Below are positions 10,841 to 25,779 of a stretch of DNA of 64,000 nucleotides, one piece after another. Every line of letters begins with the position of its first letter. Position 1 is the stretch's first letter. The translations under genes and the position numbers were made by a program. The stretch spans positions 129,828,665 through 129,892,664 of the forward strand of contig NC_088201.1 of the NCBI RefSeq assembly GCF_037126465.1. The letters are read 5' to 3'. The notes under the pieces are model-generated. The model had not been told where the DNA came from. It saw only the letters and a list, made by a program, of their open reading frames with translations, and ran no database searches. This stretch comes from Ornithodoros turicata. Its lineage: Eukaryota; Arthropoda; Arachnida; Ixodida; Argasidae.

Positions 10841-13800
10841 CTGAAATTATACAGAAACAGTAGGGATTTTCAGAAGATCGTAAGAACTCTACGAAAACGA
10901 TTCGATAAATGAAGCTGTCAAACCAGAGATCAGCAACCTGATGTCATCAACTCTGAAGAAGTAAGCCGATTGGCTTATTATGGTTTCGTTACCATTATCG
11001 TGTGCACCTTCCGATCTACTAAAACTGCCTTGTAATAATAAACTATGGTGAGCGTTAGCAATTCCGTATCAAGACATCGACCGCTACACCGTTGCTCCTA
11101 TTCCTTTTCGTTTTCTCAGTGCGCGGAAGAAATAGGATCGTCGCAAAGTGCGTGGATCATTTATGTACTTCCCTAATACAACAACGTTTGAATTCGCCGA
11201 ACAGATGTGACACCAGAGCCATACAGGGTGTCCCAGAAAACATGTCATTGAATTATAATAAAAAAACTACACCACCTAGAGTCATGCGATCAATGGCATT
11301 TGTTCTTACTGGGTTTTTGCCACCTCCTCATGTGAAGGTCGTGTAACGTAAGTTTAATTATGTAAATTTCTGCGAGCTTAAGACGGAAATTTGCCTAGTA
11401 AAGGTCACTTTTTTACCCCACCAATGTGAAGAGCGTGCCTAACGTAGTCAAATTAATGATAATTCACAGGGATATTCGGGAGCTATCCCATGGGAAAAAA
11501 TAGCCGAACATCATGCTCTATGGAGCTCCCACAGAGTAGCGCACGATGAATTTTTCAGCGCAATCTTTGTCAGTCCGACGAAAGGAGGTTGGAAACCCAG
11601 CCCTCCCCGACACCACAGAAAGAGATAAAACAGGCACGGCTTATCACGTCCGACTTTCGCTGGGATAATGCTTTCCCTCTCCCAATTTTAGGAACTGTTA
11701 CTTTTTCTACTATCACTCTGGGGGCTGGCTTCGGAACCCCCTTTCGTCGCACTGAGAGCGGTTGCGCTCAAAAAGTCATCGCGCCCTTTGGTCCGGTGCT
11801 CCGAAAACCATGATATTCGGCTATTTTTTTCCGATGGGATAACTCGTGAATATTACTGTGAATTATCATGAATTTGAGTGAATTCGGCACGCTCTTCATA
11901 TTGGTGGGGTAAAAAAGTGACCTTTACTTGGCAAATTTCCGAGTTCAGTTCGCAAATATTTACATAATTAAACTTGAAGTACATGTCATTCACATTAGGA
12001 GGTGACAAAAACCTAATAAGAACAAATGCTGTTGACCGCATGATTCTAGGTGGCGTAGTTTTTTTTAAAATTATAATTCAATGACACGTTTTCTCGGACA
12101 CCATGTATTACCAGGCGTTAATGTATTCTGATCCCATATGTTCGCCCCGTATATCTGAGCAAAAAGTTACAGTCATCGCCGGACAAGCGAATTATCACAT
12201 TAACGAGGCGAATCTACACTGCGAAGGAATGGCAAAACGGTCATAAAATAAGGATATCATATTAGCGAGTGCCATGTTAACTAGGTTGGGCTGTTTTATT
12301 CTTCATATGACGGTCGCTGTATTGTAATTAGGGCTACCGTTTTTTATTATCAGACACGCGTATCATCCTGTCGTCAGTGAACCATAAAAACATGGGTACC
12401 AAATCTTGCCCATACGAGACATCAACTCATGTACTCAAAGAGAAACGAGAAGTACAACATAAAATTGAGAATCAATTATAACAACGTAACTATGAAAATA
12501 ACGTACACTATGCTGCACTTCCCCCTACATTTCGTTAACGGTTCGCAAGATTTTCTACCCTACTACTATACTTGCGAGGCATTTTTATTGTTTGAACGTT
12601 TTCTTCTCCGTTATTATCTTCCCTGCTATTCTGAGTTTGAAATTCCCAGGTGATTAAGATCGCTCTCATGATGAACAATATTTCTTGGAGATAAACTTTG
12701 AGCGACACATTTAGCATGGTTGTGTAGTCAGTCGTATGCCGTTGTGTCACTTGTTGGATGCGGTACAATCTAAGACCGTAGGACTCTTTTGTTTCGTTTA
12801 TCTTGCGTTATATTCTGTATGAGTCAATTTGTGCTGACAACATAGTTGGCTTGGTCATAACAACTTACTGTAACAATTCGGACAGTATCGCGGAGACAAC
12901 CATCCATAACAATAAAAACTAAAGTGTTCTTTATCCTAAGGGAGAATACGCCAGAATCCATATAGCATATGCATTGGGCGTCTTGAAGAAGAATGGCCTG
13001 ATATGGGTCATCCCATGTACCTAATTTATAATTTCAATCACCATTTCAGTCAACTATTTTCATAACAATTCAGCGAACACATGTTGCTCCTAAAGGGATC
13101 TTCGTCCGCCTCAAAGTTTGCAACTGTAGACCGCGTCTTTATGCAAACTGTTTGTTTTTTTCTTTGCACTCCTGTCATGATCTTTTAATATAGTGGTCGT
13201 TTCACGAAAACATTGTAGGTGAATAAATCGGAAATTGCTAGCGGTATCAAATAACTTGCTGATTGATAAACAACCTTGAGACGTCCGTCAAAAGCTGATC
13301 AGTGTGTGGATCATTTGCATACGTTAATTTATTACATAAAAATCATATTTTTTGAAGTTTACTTCAAATCCTTTGGGCACCTGTTCCGCACCGATGGGGA
13401 CCTATAAAAAAACATATTCCAAAAGATCCCGAGTTCACATTTAGTGATTTTTTATGGTAATTGATTTGTATGGTTTTCATGTTTCGTGCGCGGTGTAGCG
13501 CGGTATAGCGCTCTTTCGCTTAGCTATACGGCATTCAATAGCGTGTTACTTCAATTACTGGGGTGACGGAAGATAAGGAACTGAGATTTATTATCAATAA
13601 CAATTTGGGACTTTACGTCGCGACGCAAATGAGATAATGGGGGACGCCACAGTGGCCCGGTATGTGGGATTAGTATTGCCCACCTGAGGGTTAATTCTTT
13701 AATGTGCGCCAAGATCTCGAAACACGGCAAACTACATTTAACGTCCCTCACGAAAGACGGTGTGTATGAACAACTCTGCTGCGTTGGAATCCGTATTGTT

Positions 13801-16800
13801 GGGATCAGCGGGCGGACACGCTACCGAATGAGCACAGAGGGCGAAAAGAAACGGTGGAACAAGGGCCTCTTCGGTATCCCTTCACTACTTGACTGAACCA
13901 ACTCTGTCCCCTACTGGTACACAGCTATCGTGGCCGTCATCATCACGCTAAAAGCATAACGTCTCATTTACCCTACGACAACGACACGTGCCGTGTCCCA
14001 GGCAGGCAGAAAAGCTAAAGGAACAGCTAGGTGTGTCTTGCGACTCTTCCTTGTCTTTCGTCGCTAACCAGGTGGATGAACATGCGATTCGGAGACGGAC
14101 CGCTGAGCGAAAGAGAGCACTCCCTTACAAAAATAAGTCTTGAATTTCTGTGGACATCTTGTTGGGTTCCAGTTGATGCAAGTCAAACTCAATGGAATTT
14201 CAACGTGGATTGACTTTGGTCAACAGTACCTCAAAAGAATTTTTATTGCCCTGCAGTCATTCTAAATTCTATTGTGCAATTTCTATGGCTTTTCTGTTGT
14301 ATTTTAATTGAGTTTAACATGTACAGTAACAGGATGTTTACTAAAGGATATTCAATACGAAATCTGCGAACTACACTTGAATTCCTCATATGTTGCAGTA
14401 CTGTGACTATACATACACACTGCCTGAAACTCAAGACTTCTTGGTTTTTCTCATGTGTCATCACGCCACAATGCAGCCTTAAATAAAAATGATGCTACGT
14501 ATTTACATGAAGATTATGCCGTAATGGCGCTTTGTCAAGCCAGATTTGGGCTTTTCAGATTTTAGCATGAGTGACAATGGTGCAAATCAGGGGTAAAAAT
14601 GAGTTTTACAGGGCTGAACCCCAAAGCACAACGCCCTACCTATAATGCATAGCCTGTTTCGGACATCCTCAAACAACCTCTAGCATGATGTTTTCATGCA
14701 GCGTGCATAGGTAAAGAGAAGAGGCACGGTGTTGACATATGCACTTCCTCAAACATTCTGTTCCAACAATGTAATTTTGGGTTGTAGGCTCTACCATCAC
14801 ATACTCCAAAACGTTTCTTTCAGGAAAGTCACTGAATATGTTTTTCACCACCCTCAAGACATTTATGTGCACTGCATCTCCAGTGTCACATCCAATGAGG
14901 GCACTGGATCGAGAAAAAATCCTGATAATGCGTCCAATGGTTCCATCTGAGTAAATATAGGAGTTCTTCCGCACTGTGCTCCACTAACGACTTTGGTGTC
15001 CTCAGTTCCGGTGCTGGATATACCTGTGGGTACACACAACAGAGACCCCATCCTTTATGCACAACTTTTTCCTGCGTCCTCACACCACGAGCATCCGGGA
15101 GCCCCATTGAACTGGCTCGTGTTCGCCAGATCACACCTCACTATGCTGTCTACAGCACATGGTCCTGAAAACTTTTGTTGTACGAACATTCCCATCTTTA
15201 TCATGCAATGTGACACCTGTTGGTAACAGTTCACTAATGGTTTTTACGAACGGAAGCAAGGAAGTGTTGAAAACAGGCTTTTGAACAGTCATAAACCTGC
15301 CAAAAGCATTTTGTGAGTACAGTGCTTATAAAGCAATACATTAACCATTACGAGAAGTGAGCACATGCTAACTTTGGAGCTTTCGAAAAGAGGCACTCCA
15401 TCGGTATTCAATGTCAATGTAATGTCGCCTGCATTCAAACGCAAGTTGTGGTATTGTATGCTCTCCGTGATTGCTGTCACGTCATATCACAGAATAAGAT
15501 TCTTCTTGCTGAGGCCTTGAGACTCCAGCAGCCGGCGAAGTTGTTTCGCGAAGTCCACGACAAGAAAATAAATGATGAGGATTTCATTACGCTCTCCGAT
15601 GTGTGTGATGAACTATATTTCCGACATGACACCTCAGTAGCTTCTGCAAGTTCACCTATATATTCACTGAACGTCATGCAAAAAAGTGCTTCACATACTG
15701 CTCTTCAACGACAGAAAAGTGTCTGAAGAAAGCAAACTTTGATGATGGGTATAATATCCCTTCAGGCAAATGTGCATTGATGAGCTTCACCATGTTTTCT
15801 GTGGCCTCCTTTGAGCATCCATGACGTACACTGTGCACCATAACCATGAGAAAACTCTCATACCGCTACCCCACCGTTTCCGTGACATGAGCACGAATGA
15901 AGTTTCAAACACACAAACGTGTCAAACAAATGATGCAGTACAGGAATACAAGCAATGCAATGCTCTGGTTCTCCCGTCAAAATATGGCTTCGCTTTCGAC
16001 CGTAGTTTCGCAGGCGAGGAGTGAAACCCCTTCGTCTACGTTGTGTTACTGTTCGAAGAAGCTTTCTAGGAGCATTAAATTTACAAAACTAGCTGGAAGT
16101 TTTAGTAATGCACACTAAAGGATAATACAAAACAAGGATAATATTGATCATATATTTCCTATGTTTACAGCGAGCTCAGTCGCAGTCGCCAGGTGGCAGC
16201 CGCAGGCAGCCACAAGGCCACAGTGGCTAGTGGGGCCGCTAGCCGATCTGATAGCACGAATGCATTTGGCGGCATTTTGTTTCCTTTGCTGGCGTTCCTG
16301 TCCATCCCATTGCGTACGTACTGAACGCGATGAGTCACGTTTTGGTTAAGTGGTTAACCGAAGAGAAATGGGATGTGTATCCGGTAAGGAGCATCGTGGA
16401 CCCAGCTATTGGTCTCCGACTGCTCACGGAGGCGGACGCCATTAAGGATTTGCGAGGTACCACTGTACGCGTCTGTTGGAGAGACGGAGAAACGCCTGCA
16501 CTCGCAAAGCTTCTTCACTTCGGTGAGTATCATTTAGTATGTGAGGATGACGCGTCCTTTGCTCAAATATCTAGGTATCGCATTTGCTGAGATCACGTAA
16601 CATCTTTTCTGTCAGGGAAGCCGCAGACGCTGGAAAAGAAACGAAACAAAATCGTGACGGCGGCTGCCAGTGAAACCCACGACACCGTGCCATGGGAAGG
16701 GACGGAGCCACTCACTCCACAGGTAACTTATTTAGAGGAGGACCAGTAGGAATGTTTATCCAGCCGATATTTCCCAAACGTGTCACTCGTGTGCTTTGGC

Positions 16801-19800
16801 GTTGTGGTAAAGAACTGCTTTCATTTGCAAACAAACGGCACGCAGGAATGAACGTATTAGGCCCGGTTTCACCAACGCTGGTTAACTTTGAATCGAGATC
16901 AACCGTTGTTAAAACTCAATTCTTTTTTGTAAACGATAGTTGGTGATGTGATGAATGTTTCAGTCACAATAACTCCCCTTTGTGAAGCACAGCTAAGCGT
17001 TAAATTCAAGTTAAGGACCGTTAATCTCGGTTAAAGTGTTAATCGACGATGGTGAAACCGGGCCTAATACGTTCATTCCTGCGTGCCGTTAGTTTGCAAA
17101 TGAAAGAAGTGATATGCATTATTGTGAGTGAATCGTGACTATTTGCGTGACTATTTTTGCATTTTATTGGCTATTTAGGTGTCTGGAGAGCCTATATGCC
17201 AGCCTATCTCTATCGTTTCTGGTGCCTAAGTTTCCGGGCCGTATTCATTATCCTTGCACAAATTCCTGAAATGCATTTAGTCTACTGGTTTTCATCCTTC
17301 GTCAATATCCCCCGACATCAAGTCATTCTCTCGTCTTTCCTGTGTGCACTCCTGAAGGCAGTTCATCCTACATATACCGGGTGTTTCACATAAATCTCCG
17401 GTCTGCATAATTCGCAATCATGCTATGCTATAGAAGAACATTTTCTCTGAAAAAGATATCTGAGACATCGGCCACAACCTGAGAAGTGGGCAGCCCATTT
17501 GCTTTTGCCCATTAATTAAGTGAATATTTTAACTAGTAGATTTTACTTCTGACGCTTTTGGAACCTCTATCTTATGTATCGAGACCTTCAGTGAAGCATA
17601 TTCCATCAAAAGATCTGCTTAAACACTTAGAGACTTTTTCGAGCAATTAATTCGTTTCAGTTTACACATTTCCTGCGTGGAGTAGTGTAATAATGTGCTT
17701 TTTCACTCAGCTATCAGACCCCAGATTACATGCCAAGCGAGGGTGGAAGCACTTGTATTAATCGTGATTAAGGGGCACCACAACACCAACCAGCAATACA
17801 AGGGAACATACAAGAGGCGCATTATTACGCTATTCTGCACAAGACATATGTAAACCAGAACCAACTATATTTCTCGAAAAGATAACGTGTAGAAACGAGT
17901 TTTTTCCTGGAATATGTTTCACTGAAGTTTTTGATGTGTAAAATAGCGGTTCCGAGAGCTTTTAAAGTAAAATTTAAAATGTATGATTTTTATTAAATTA
18001 ATAAATATATGCACATGAGCCACTCGCTGTTCACCTGATGACCCATGTCTCAAGGCCCTTTACCCGAACGAAATTTCTTCAGTAGCACTAGCTGTTTGCG
18101 AATTATTCAGCTGCGGGATTTGTCTGACATAATACATCAATGTCACGATTTTAACTCAGCTAAATAAATATGAGCCTCCTCCATTTTGTCTTTCTGACGG
18201 CCTGGGTGAATGCAGCTTAGGTATTCACTTGTGTCGCTTACTTTAGTGTGCTCTGTTTGTGTTTGTACATGTGCTTTGTTTGTGCTTTGTGCTTTGCTTA
18301 CTGTGTATTGATTTCAAGGGTGCCTGCAGCACATGTGCGAACAAAATTGAAGCGTTGGTTACCGAAAACCTCACTTTGAAGGAGGAGAACGATGTGCTCA
18401 GGAGGTCACTAGAGGCAGCTCAGAAAGCATCTGGTATGCCGTAGCCTTTTGGTTTTTTGGTTGCATGGCCAAGCTGCATAAATAAGACAGGATGTAGTCT
18501 CTGAATTGTGGCATGTAGTGTTACTCGTAGCTATTGTATGCAAGTGTGGACTGTGAACCAGTGTGTCTGCAAATGACCTACAACATTATTGTTCTCTAAC
18601 AGCACTGTGCCACTGCCGTTAGCATAGACATCATATATGCAATGGTTGTGTGCACATTCAGGATAGCGTAGCACAATTTACTACAGAACTTGTTTGCTGC
18701 ATGCCGTGGGTGTAGGGCTGTTGCATGGCCGTGACTGTTGCTGCCTGCTTTTCTGTTCTCAGTTTGCTTAAGAACATTATGCTGGCACAGAAGATGTTTC
18801 GCTAGTAATCATTGTTGCATTGAAAGGTAGCGCATGTGTTTACCTTATTGTTCCAGAGCCGGCAAAGATGGTGAAAAGACTGCAAAAAATGCTCGAGAAC
18901 AAAGACAAGGTAGTGAATGAGGCCATTTTGGAAACCACAAAGGTGCGTATCAGTGGTGAAACCAATCTGATCACATTGCTGCATCAGAGTTTGCACAGAG
19001 TCTTGAACCTTGGAAAACCTTGGACTTGAAAGTTCTAATACCAGGTCCTTGATTTTAGGTCTCCCGTGAGAACAAGTCAACCAGCAAAAGGCAACTTTTG
19101 CTGGTTGACTTCCAGTTCCAAAACAACAAACTTATGTGGGTTATTGAAAACAGATACCACACCACAGGAAGACACGCATCCTATTAATATGTGAAATTAT
19201 GCTGGGGAGAGGGAATTATATAACAACAGCAATTAACTTATGTTGGAAATCTTGTGCGTTCAGGTTGACATCGGCAGTGGTGTGATTGTCGAAAAGGTCA
19301 TTCTAGAGCGGTTGGAACGGGCTTGCCAGTGCAGCCCAGGCAAGTTTGCCCGCTCCCTCTTGCGTCACGTCTTCACTGAAGACGAGCTTCGGGGAAAGAC
19401 TCTCTTTGGCACCAAGAGCAACCTACACAAGGACAGACCAGCTAAGGGAGCCCTTGATCCAATTCGTACCAATGCTGTCATAGGTAAATATGTTTATGCT
19501 GTCTGGCTTTTTTACTCCTATCACATCTGTTTTGTGCAGTATCACTTCTGTTATGTTTGTCAATCAGAGGCATGTCCAAGCAGATATTGTATCCTAAGGA
19601 AAGGGCAAAAACACAGGAGAGTTCCCATGTACACTTTGGTGGTGTGCGGTAATAGTCATCATGCACCGAAGTAGTTCAAAGTCGGCAGGCATGTCGTAAA
19701 AGCTCTCTACTTACATATGCTTGTCATTGAGCTGTCGCCAAAGGAAGCATGCATGTCATGTCTCAAAACAGTGCTAAGAGTACCAAAGTTTGCGATTTTT

Positions 19801-22045
19801 TAAATAAATGTAACTGGGCTTTCTATACAAGCTAAACCCTGCACGTGAAGAGCTGAGCAGATGTACATTCCATAACATCCTTACTCTCACAAAAAATTTA
19901 GTTTCCGAAAAATGTTTGTAATGTCAACAAAATCGCTTCAACGCGCATACTTTAGGGAGTAAATTTGTTGTTGTAATATCACGCTAGACAGGAGCGCTTC
20001 CAATAGAACTCTAGGGAATGCCTTGAGTAGACATACACAAAAATCAGAAGAGTGCTGTTTGTTAAACTCAACCAATATTTTTACCTTGAAAACATCCAGC
20101 GCTGCGTGCTCATCCTCAGGGGTGGCATGCTGTAACAGTTCTTCCTTAAATGGGGTAATAGACAAAAAGAAACTACACAGGAAACACAAAAAACTAGATG
20201 CAAAATAAATAATTTGCCAAACTCCAAAGAAGATACTTTACTTGCAATTTAAAATTCTGCGATGAACTTTACCAAAAATAACTAACCTTTTTATGAGAGC
20301 AACAATATTTTTTGTTGGAATGTGCATCTGATGTTCTTCACGTCTAGGATTTCGTTTGTATAGGAAGTGTCAACCATTGGTATTTTAGTGCTGTTTTCAG
20401 GCGGCAGTAACACTCAAAGATACGTAAGCAGAGAGCTCTGTGCCTCCTGATTTCTAACTACTTCTGTGCGCTATGACGGTCACCGCGTGCTACTAAAGTG
20501 AGCATGTTTTTTTTTCCTCAGGGCGTCAACTTTTGAAGCCCTTTTGCTGTGGAACCCTTAAAAGTTTGGGACTAATATTTCGTATTTGACATCCCCCTGC
20601 CACCCCAGAGCACACTGATTTTCCCCCCAAAATTGTGGTGCTCAATCAGCATCGCTGGATGAGTTGGCTGCAATGCACCAGCCCCAATATCATGCAATAA
20701 ACAGGAAAGTGGCGAGGTCCCATCGCAAGCTGTGTTATGTGTGATTTTTTGTGGGTTCTGTGAAGAGTTTCCTTGCGAATGGGAGCATAGTTGCTTTTGG
20801 AGTTGGCTCATAATGCATACGAACTCTTTTTCGCTCCTTATGCTGCCCTTCATCATCTATTCACACCCGCATGCTGCACACAGCCACTGTCTTCACACAG
20901 CATAGCAGATGGGAAACGTGTTTTACTGATACAGATATGGGTATATAAAATGCATCTTTTTGCTACTGTCAATGTGACAGTGTTTCGTACAACATTCGTG
21001 TGACAATCATTTGTATAATGCCATGCTTATTTTCTTTTTTTTTTTCTTTTTTAGGGTACACATGCAGCAAGTTTTCCCAAGCAAGCATCACATACATAAA
21101 AAATAGCCTGGCGTCAATGTTGGCACGAGAGATGAGGTGAACGGATGGCGCAAGGTACAGTGGCAGCAACTAGTCTCCGCTTAACTGTAACGTTACCCTA
21201 TGTTACTGTAAAGTTCTCTGCTGCTAATGTACACGCATAGGTCGGTGTTTCTGTCCTCCAAAACTCCCGATCAGAATCATCTGATCAGGTGTGAGTTCAG
21301 GCCCTGCTGCGCAGTCACGTGAAGGTTGACATGGCGTATCTATGAGCTCGATCATGCCGCATATTAGTGCTGCACTCAGCGAATAATATCACACTTGTAA
21401 ACAGAGCAGGTGTGATGTTATCTGGTGAGTGCGCTAATATGCAGCATGATCGAGCTCTTAGATACGCCATGTCAGCCTTCACGTGAGTGCGTAGCAGGGC
21501 CCGAACTCACGCTTTATCAGATGATTGTGATCGCGAGTTTTGAAGGCGCGAAACGCTGAGCTATGTGTACACGTCATGGCATTAATGGGCACAAAGGCAA
21601 AGTGCAATATTTTATATGCATAATAAAGTGAACATATGTTTTCAGCCTTTTCTCTTGTCTCTTAATGATAATGCTATTTCCAGCTGTATAAGACGCAACA
21701 GCAACAAAACAAATTTAATCGAACTGGACTAGCCCGTACTCTTCAAGAGTGCCGCGTTCACCACTTGATTTTCATTACACCAAACAAAACAAGCAAACCA
21801 AAAATTTTGGTATGTGTTGAATTTCAACACATGCTCAATAGAAAAATGGTGCACTTTCAATCAAAAGCGGTTCAACAGAATTTCAATTGGTACACAATGG
21901 CCAATTTTCAACAGCTGTCAACACGAACACAACAGTTTCACTTGCAGTTTTCAATAGAACGGCAATGGGCATCGTTGACAGAGTTCAGTGGAGTTTCAAT
22001 AGAACCTCAAAAAGATTTTTCATAAGGGGCTGCTCCGCTTATGCG

Positions 22046-22119
<74 letters not shown>

Positions 22120-25100
22120 GCTACAAAATTTAGGTTCGAACGACCAGGATGTTGAATATAGATAGGGGAGACCTATTTTCCTCGAAATACTTAGCAAATG
22201 TGAACCACCCAATGCAAGCTTGCTTGTAACGCTAGACGTTACCTCCCTTTACACTAACATCCCACATGAGGATGGCGTGCTAGCAGCGAAGGCGGCGTAT
22301 CTGAAGTACTCCGATCGCGCGGTTGACCCATCTGTATTACCAACTCTACTCAACTTGATCCTCAAAAATAATAACTCCGAATTTGACGGCCGCCACTATC
22401 TACAAATAAATGGCACAGCTATGGGAACCAAGATGGCATCAACGTACGCAAATATTTTCATGGGTGCACTAGAGGAAAAATTTCTAGCCGTGCGCGACAA
22501 AAAACCTAGTCTATACAAACGCTTCTTGGACGACATATTCATGGTTTGGCCACACTCCGAAGAAGATCTCACAGGATTCATTCGCGATTTCAACCTGGTA
22601 CACCCCGCCATGAAGTTCACCCACTCCTTCTCGGCAACGACTGTTAATTTCCTAGATGTAAAAGTAACCTTAACCGAGAAGGGCTTTTCCACTGACCTGT
22701 ACCGAAAGCCAACTGATGCTCAGCAGTACCTTTCCTTTAACAGTTGCCACCCGCGCCATACTAAACTCGCCATTCCTTATAGCCAGGCACTCCGATACAG
22801 GAGGATCTGCTCGGACGACGATGTTCTAAACAAAAACCTCGCGGAATTAGAGCAGACCTTCGTTAATCGTAATTTTCCACCCAGTCTAGTAAGAGACGCC
22901 CTGTCCAAAGCACGACAAACAGACCGGAGGAGCTTATTCGGTAAACGCAACGACGAACCCAAGGGCGACCGCGTAAACCTTGTTCTTACCTTTGGTGCAG
23001 GCGCGGGTAATATTAACAGTATCCTCCACCGCCACCATAGCATCCTTCTGCAATCTGAACGGACACGACAAATATTTGCCGAGAAGCCACGAGTTACCTA
23101 CAGACGTGCCCGCAACCTCCAAGATAGACTAGTCAACTCCAAAGTTCCCAAACCATTAACACCTACGGCGGGATGCCATCCATGCAATGGTAAAAGATGC
23201 CAAATATGCAAATCAATGCAAAGCACGGCAGCGGTCAAGAGTACAAACTCCGACTTCTCCCTTAAAATCAATGGCGACTTTGACTGTAACTCCAGTAACA
23301 TTATTTATATCATTCAATGTACAACATGTTCCGCGCAATATGTAGGTCAAAGTAAAAATTCATTTAGGATTCGATTCAATAACCACCGATCAGATGTTTC
23401 GAAAAAAGGTAGCCTCCCGGTTTCTCGCCATTTTAGTCGACCCGGTCATTCCATTAATAACGTCGCACTTTTTATTTTAGAGTCGAATTTCACATCCGAT
23501 CGCTGCAGAGAGCAACGCGAATCGTACTTGATCTACAAATTCCAATCTCTAATAAATGAGGATAAAGGAGTGCTATCAACTGTAAGAAGCATATCCGGAT
23601 AACTTTTTTTCTGTATGTCCTCGGAGTGCCCGCTGCCTCTTTTCTTCTTTTATTTACAGCTGGACACAATGACTCTAAGAACACCCCGGACAACAGGTTT
23701 TCAACGAGCGCGACCCAAGACTCTGACACGTAATCTCCCCGGCCGATGACCCAGGAACCTTCCGGAATCTTCCAGAACATGACTCACTGACGACTGCCTC
23801 GCAGTGGAATTGTACCAACTGTGACGACACTTTTGTAACCTTTTAAAAGACCTTGTACATAGATTTTCGTCTCAGTCCCGAAGAAGGCGGAGCTTCCGCC
23901 GAAACGTAGACTTCCCCAGACCCTTAGTTTAAATGCCAGCTTAATAAATAACTTCCCCTACTCCCTACTTCAGTCTCTGGTGTCTTTTCTCCCCTATCTA
24001 TCTATATATATATATATACAGGGGGTCCCAGAAAACGTGTCATTGAATTATAATAAAAAAACTACGCCACCTAGAGTATATGCGGTGAACAGCATTTGTT
24101 CTTATTAGGTTTTTGCCACCTCCTAATGTGAATGTCATGTACTCCAAGTTTAATTATGTTAATATTTGCGAACTGAACTCAGAAATTTGCCAAGTAAAGG
24201 TCACTTTTTTACCCCACCAATATGAAGAGCGTGCCGAATTCACTCAAATCCACGATAATTCACAGTTATTTTCTCGAGCTTTTCGGAGCACCGGACCATA
24301 GCGCGCGATGACTTTTTGAGCGTAATCGCTCTCAATGCGACGAAAGGAGGTTCCGAAGCCAGCCTACAGAGTGATAGTAGAAAAAGTAACTGTTCCTAAA
24401 ATTGGGAGAGGGAAAGCATTATCCTAGCGAAAGTCGAACGTGATAAGCCGTGCTTGTTTTATCTCTGTCTGCGATGTCGGGGAGAGCTGGGTTTCCAACC
24501 TCCTTTCGTCGGACTGACAAAGATTGCGCTGAAAAATTCATCGTGCGCTATTCTGTGCGACCTCCGTAGAGCATGATGTTCCGCGATTTTTTCCGATGGG
24601 ATAGCTCCTGAATATCCCTATCAATTACCATTAATTTGACTAAATTAGACACGCTCTTCACATTGGTGCAGTAAAAAAGAGCCCTTTACTAGGCAAATTT
24701 CCGACTTAAGCTCGCAAAAATTTACATAATTAAACTTACGTTACACGACATTCACATGAGGAGGTGGTAAAAACCCAGTAAGAACAAATGCCATTGACCG
24801 CATGACCCTAGGTGGTGTAGTTTTTTTATTATAATTCAATGACACGTTTTCTGGGACACCCTGTATATATACAAATATAAAAATGAGCAAATGCTTCAAG
24901 GCTGCACGTGAGGCATATGAGCCACGTGAGGCCAAGAGCGTGTCACATCCCTACGCTGTGCCGATGAGAACCAAGAAGCTCGAAACGGCCGTCCACAGCT
25001 GGGATTGTGGCACGCTTGAATTGTAAACATGTGCCTCACGTGCAGCCATGGAGCATTTGCTCATCTTTATATTTGTATCTGTACTTACTGGCTTTGCACT

Positions 25101-25738
25101 GCGGCCTCCAGACGTGTTGCTAACACCCTAGAACATTGATGTCTTGCAGAGACACAGTGTGCCGACCCATGAGCGTGTCACATCCCTACGCTGTGCCGAT
25201 ATGAGAGCCAAGAAGCTCGAAACGGCCGTCCACAGCTGGGATTGTGGCACGCTTGAATTGTAAACATGTGCCTCACGTGCAGCCATGGAGCATTTGCTCA
25301 TCTTTATATTTGTATCTGTACTTACTGGCTTTGCACTGCGGCCTCCAGACGTGTTGCTAACACCCTAGAACATTGATGTCTTGCAGAGACACAGTGTGCC
25401 GACCCATGAGCGTGTCACATCCCTACGCTGTGCCGATATGAGAGCCAAGAAGCTCGAAACGGCCGTCCACAGCTGGGATTGTGGCACGCTTGAATTGTAA
25501 ACATGTGCCTCACGTGCAGCCATGGAGCATTTGCTCATCTTTATATTTGTATCTGTACTTACTGGCTTTGCACTGCGGCCTCCAGAGGTGTTGGTAACAC
25601 CCTGGAACATTGATGTCGTGCAGAGACACAGTGTTTGTGCCGACCCAAGAGCGTGTCACATCCCTACGCTGTGCCGATGGGAGCCAAAAAGCTCGAAACG
25701 GCCGTCCACAGCTGGGATTGTGGCACGCTTGAATTGTA

Positions 25739-25779
<41 letters not shown>

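Noticed and set aside
22049..22165. Protein with a long isoleucine-tyrosine repeat
   Set aside because: Translation of a (TA)n microsatellite.
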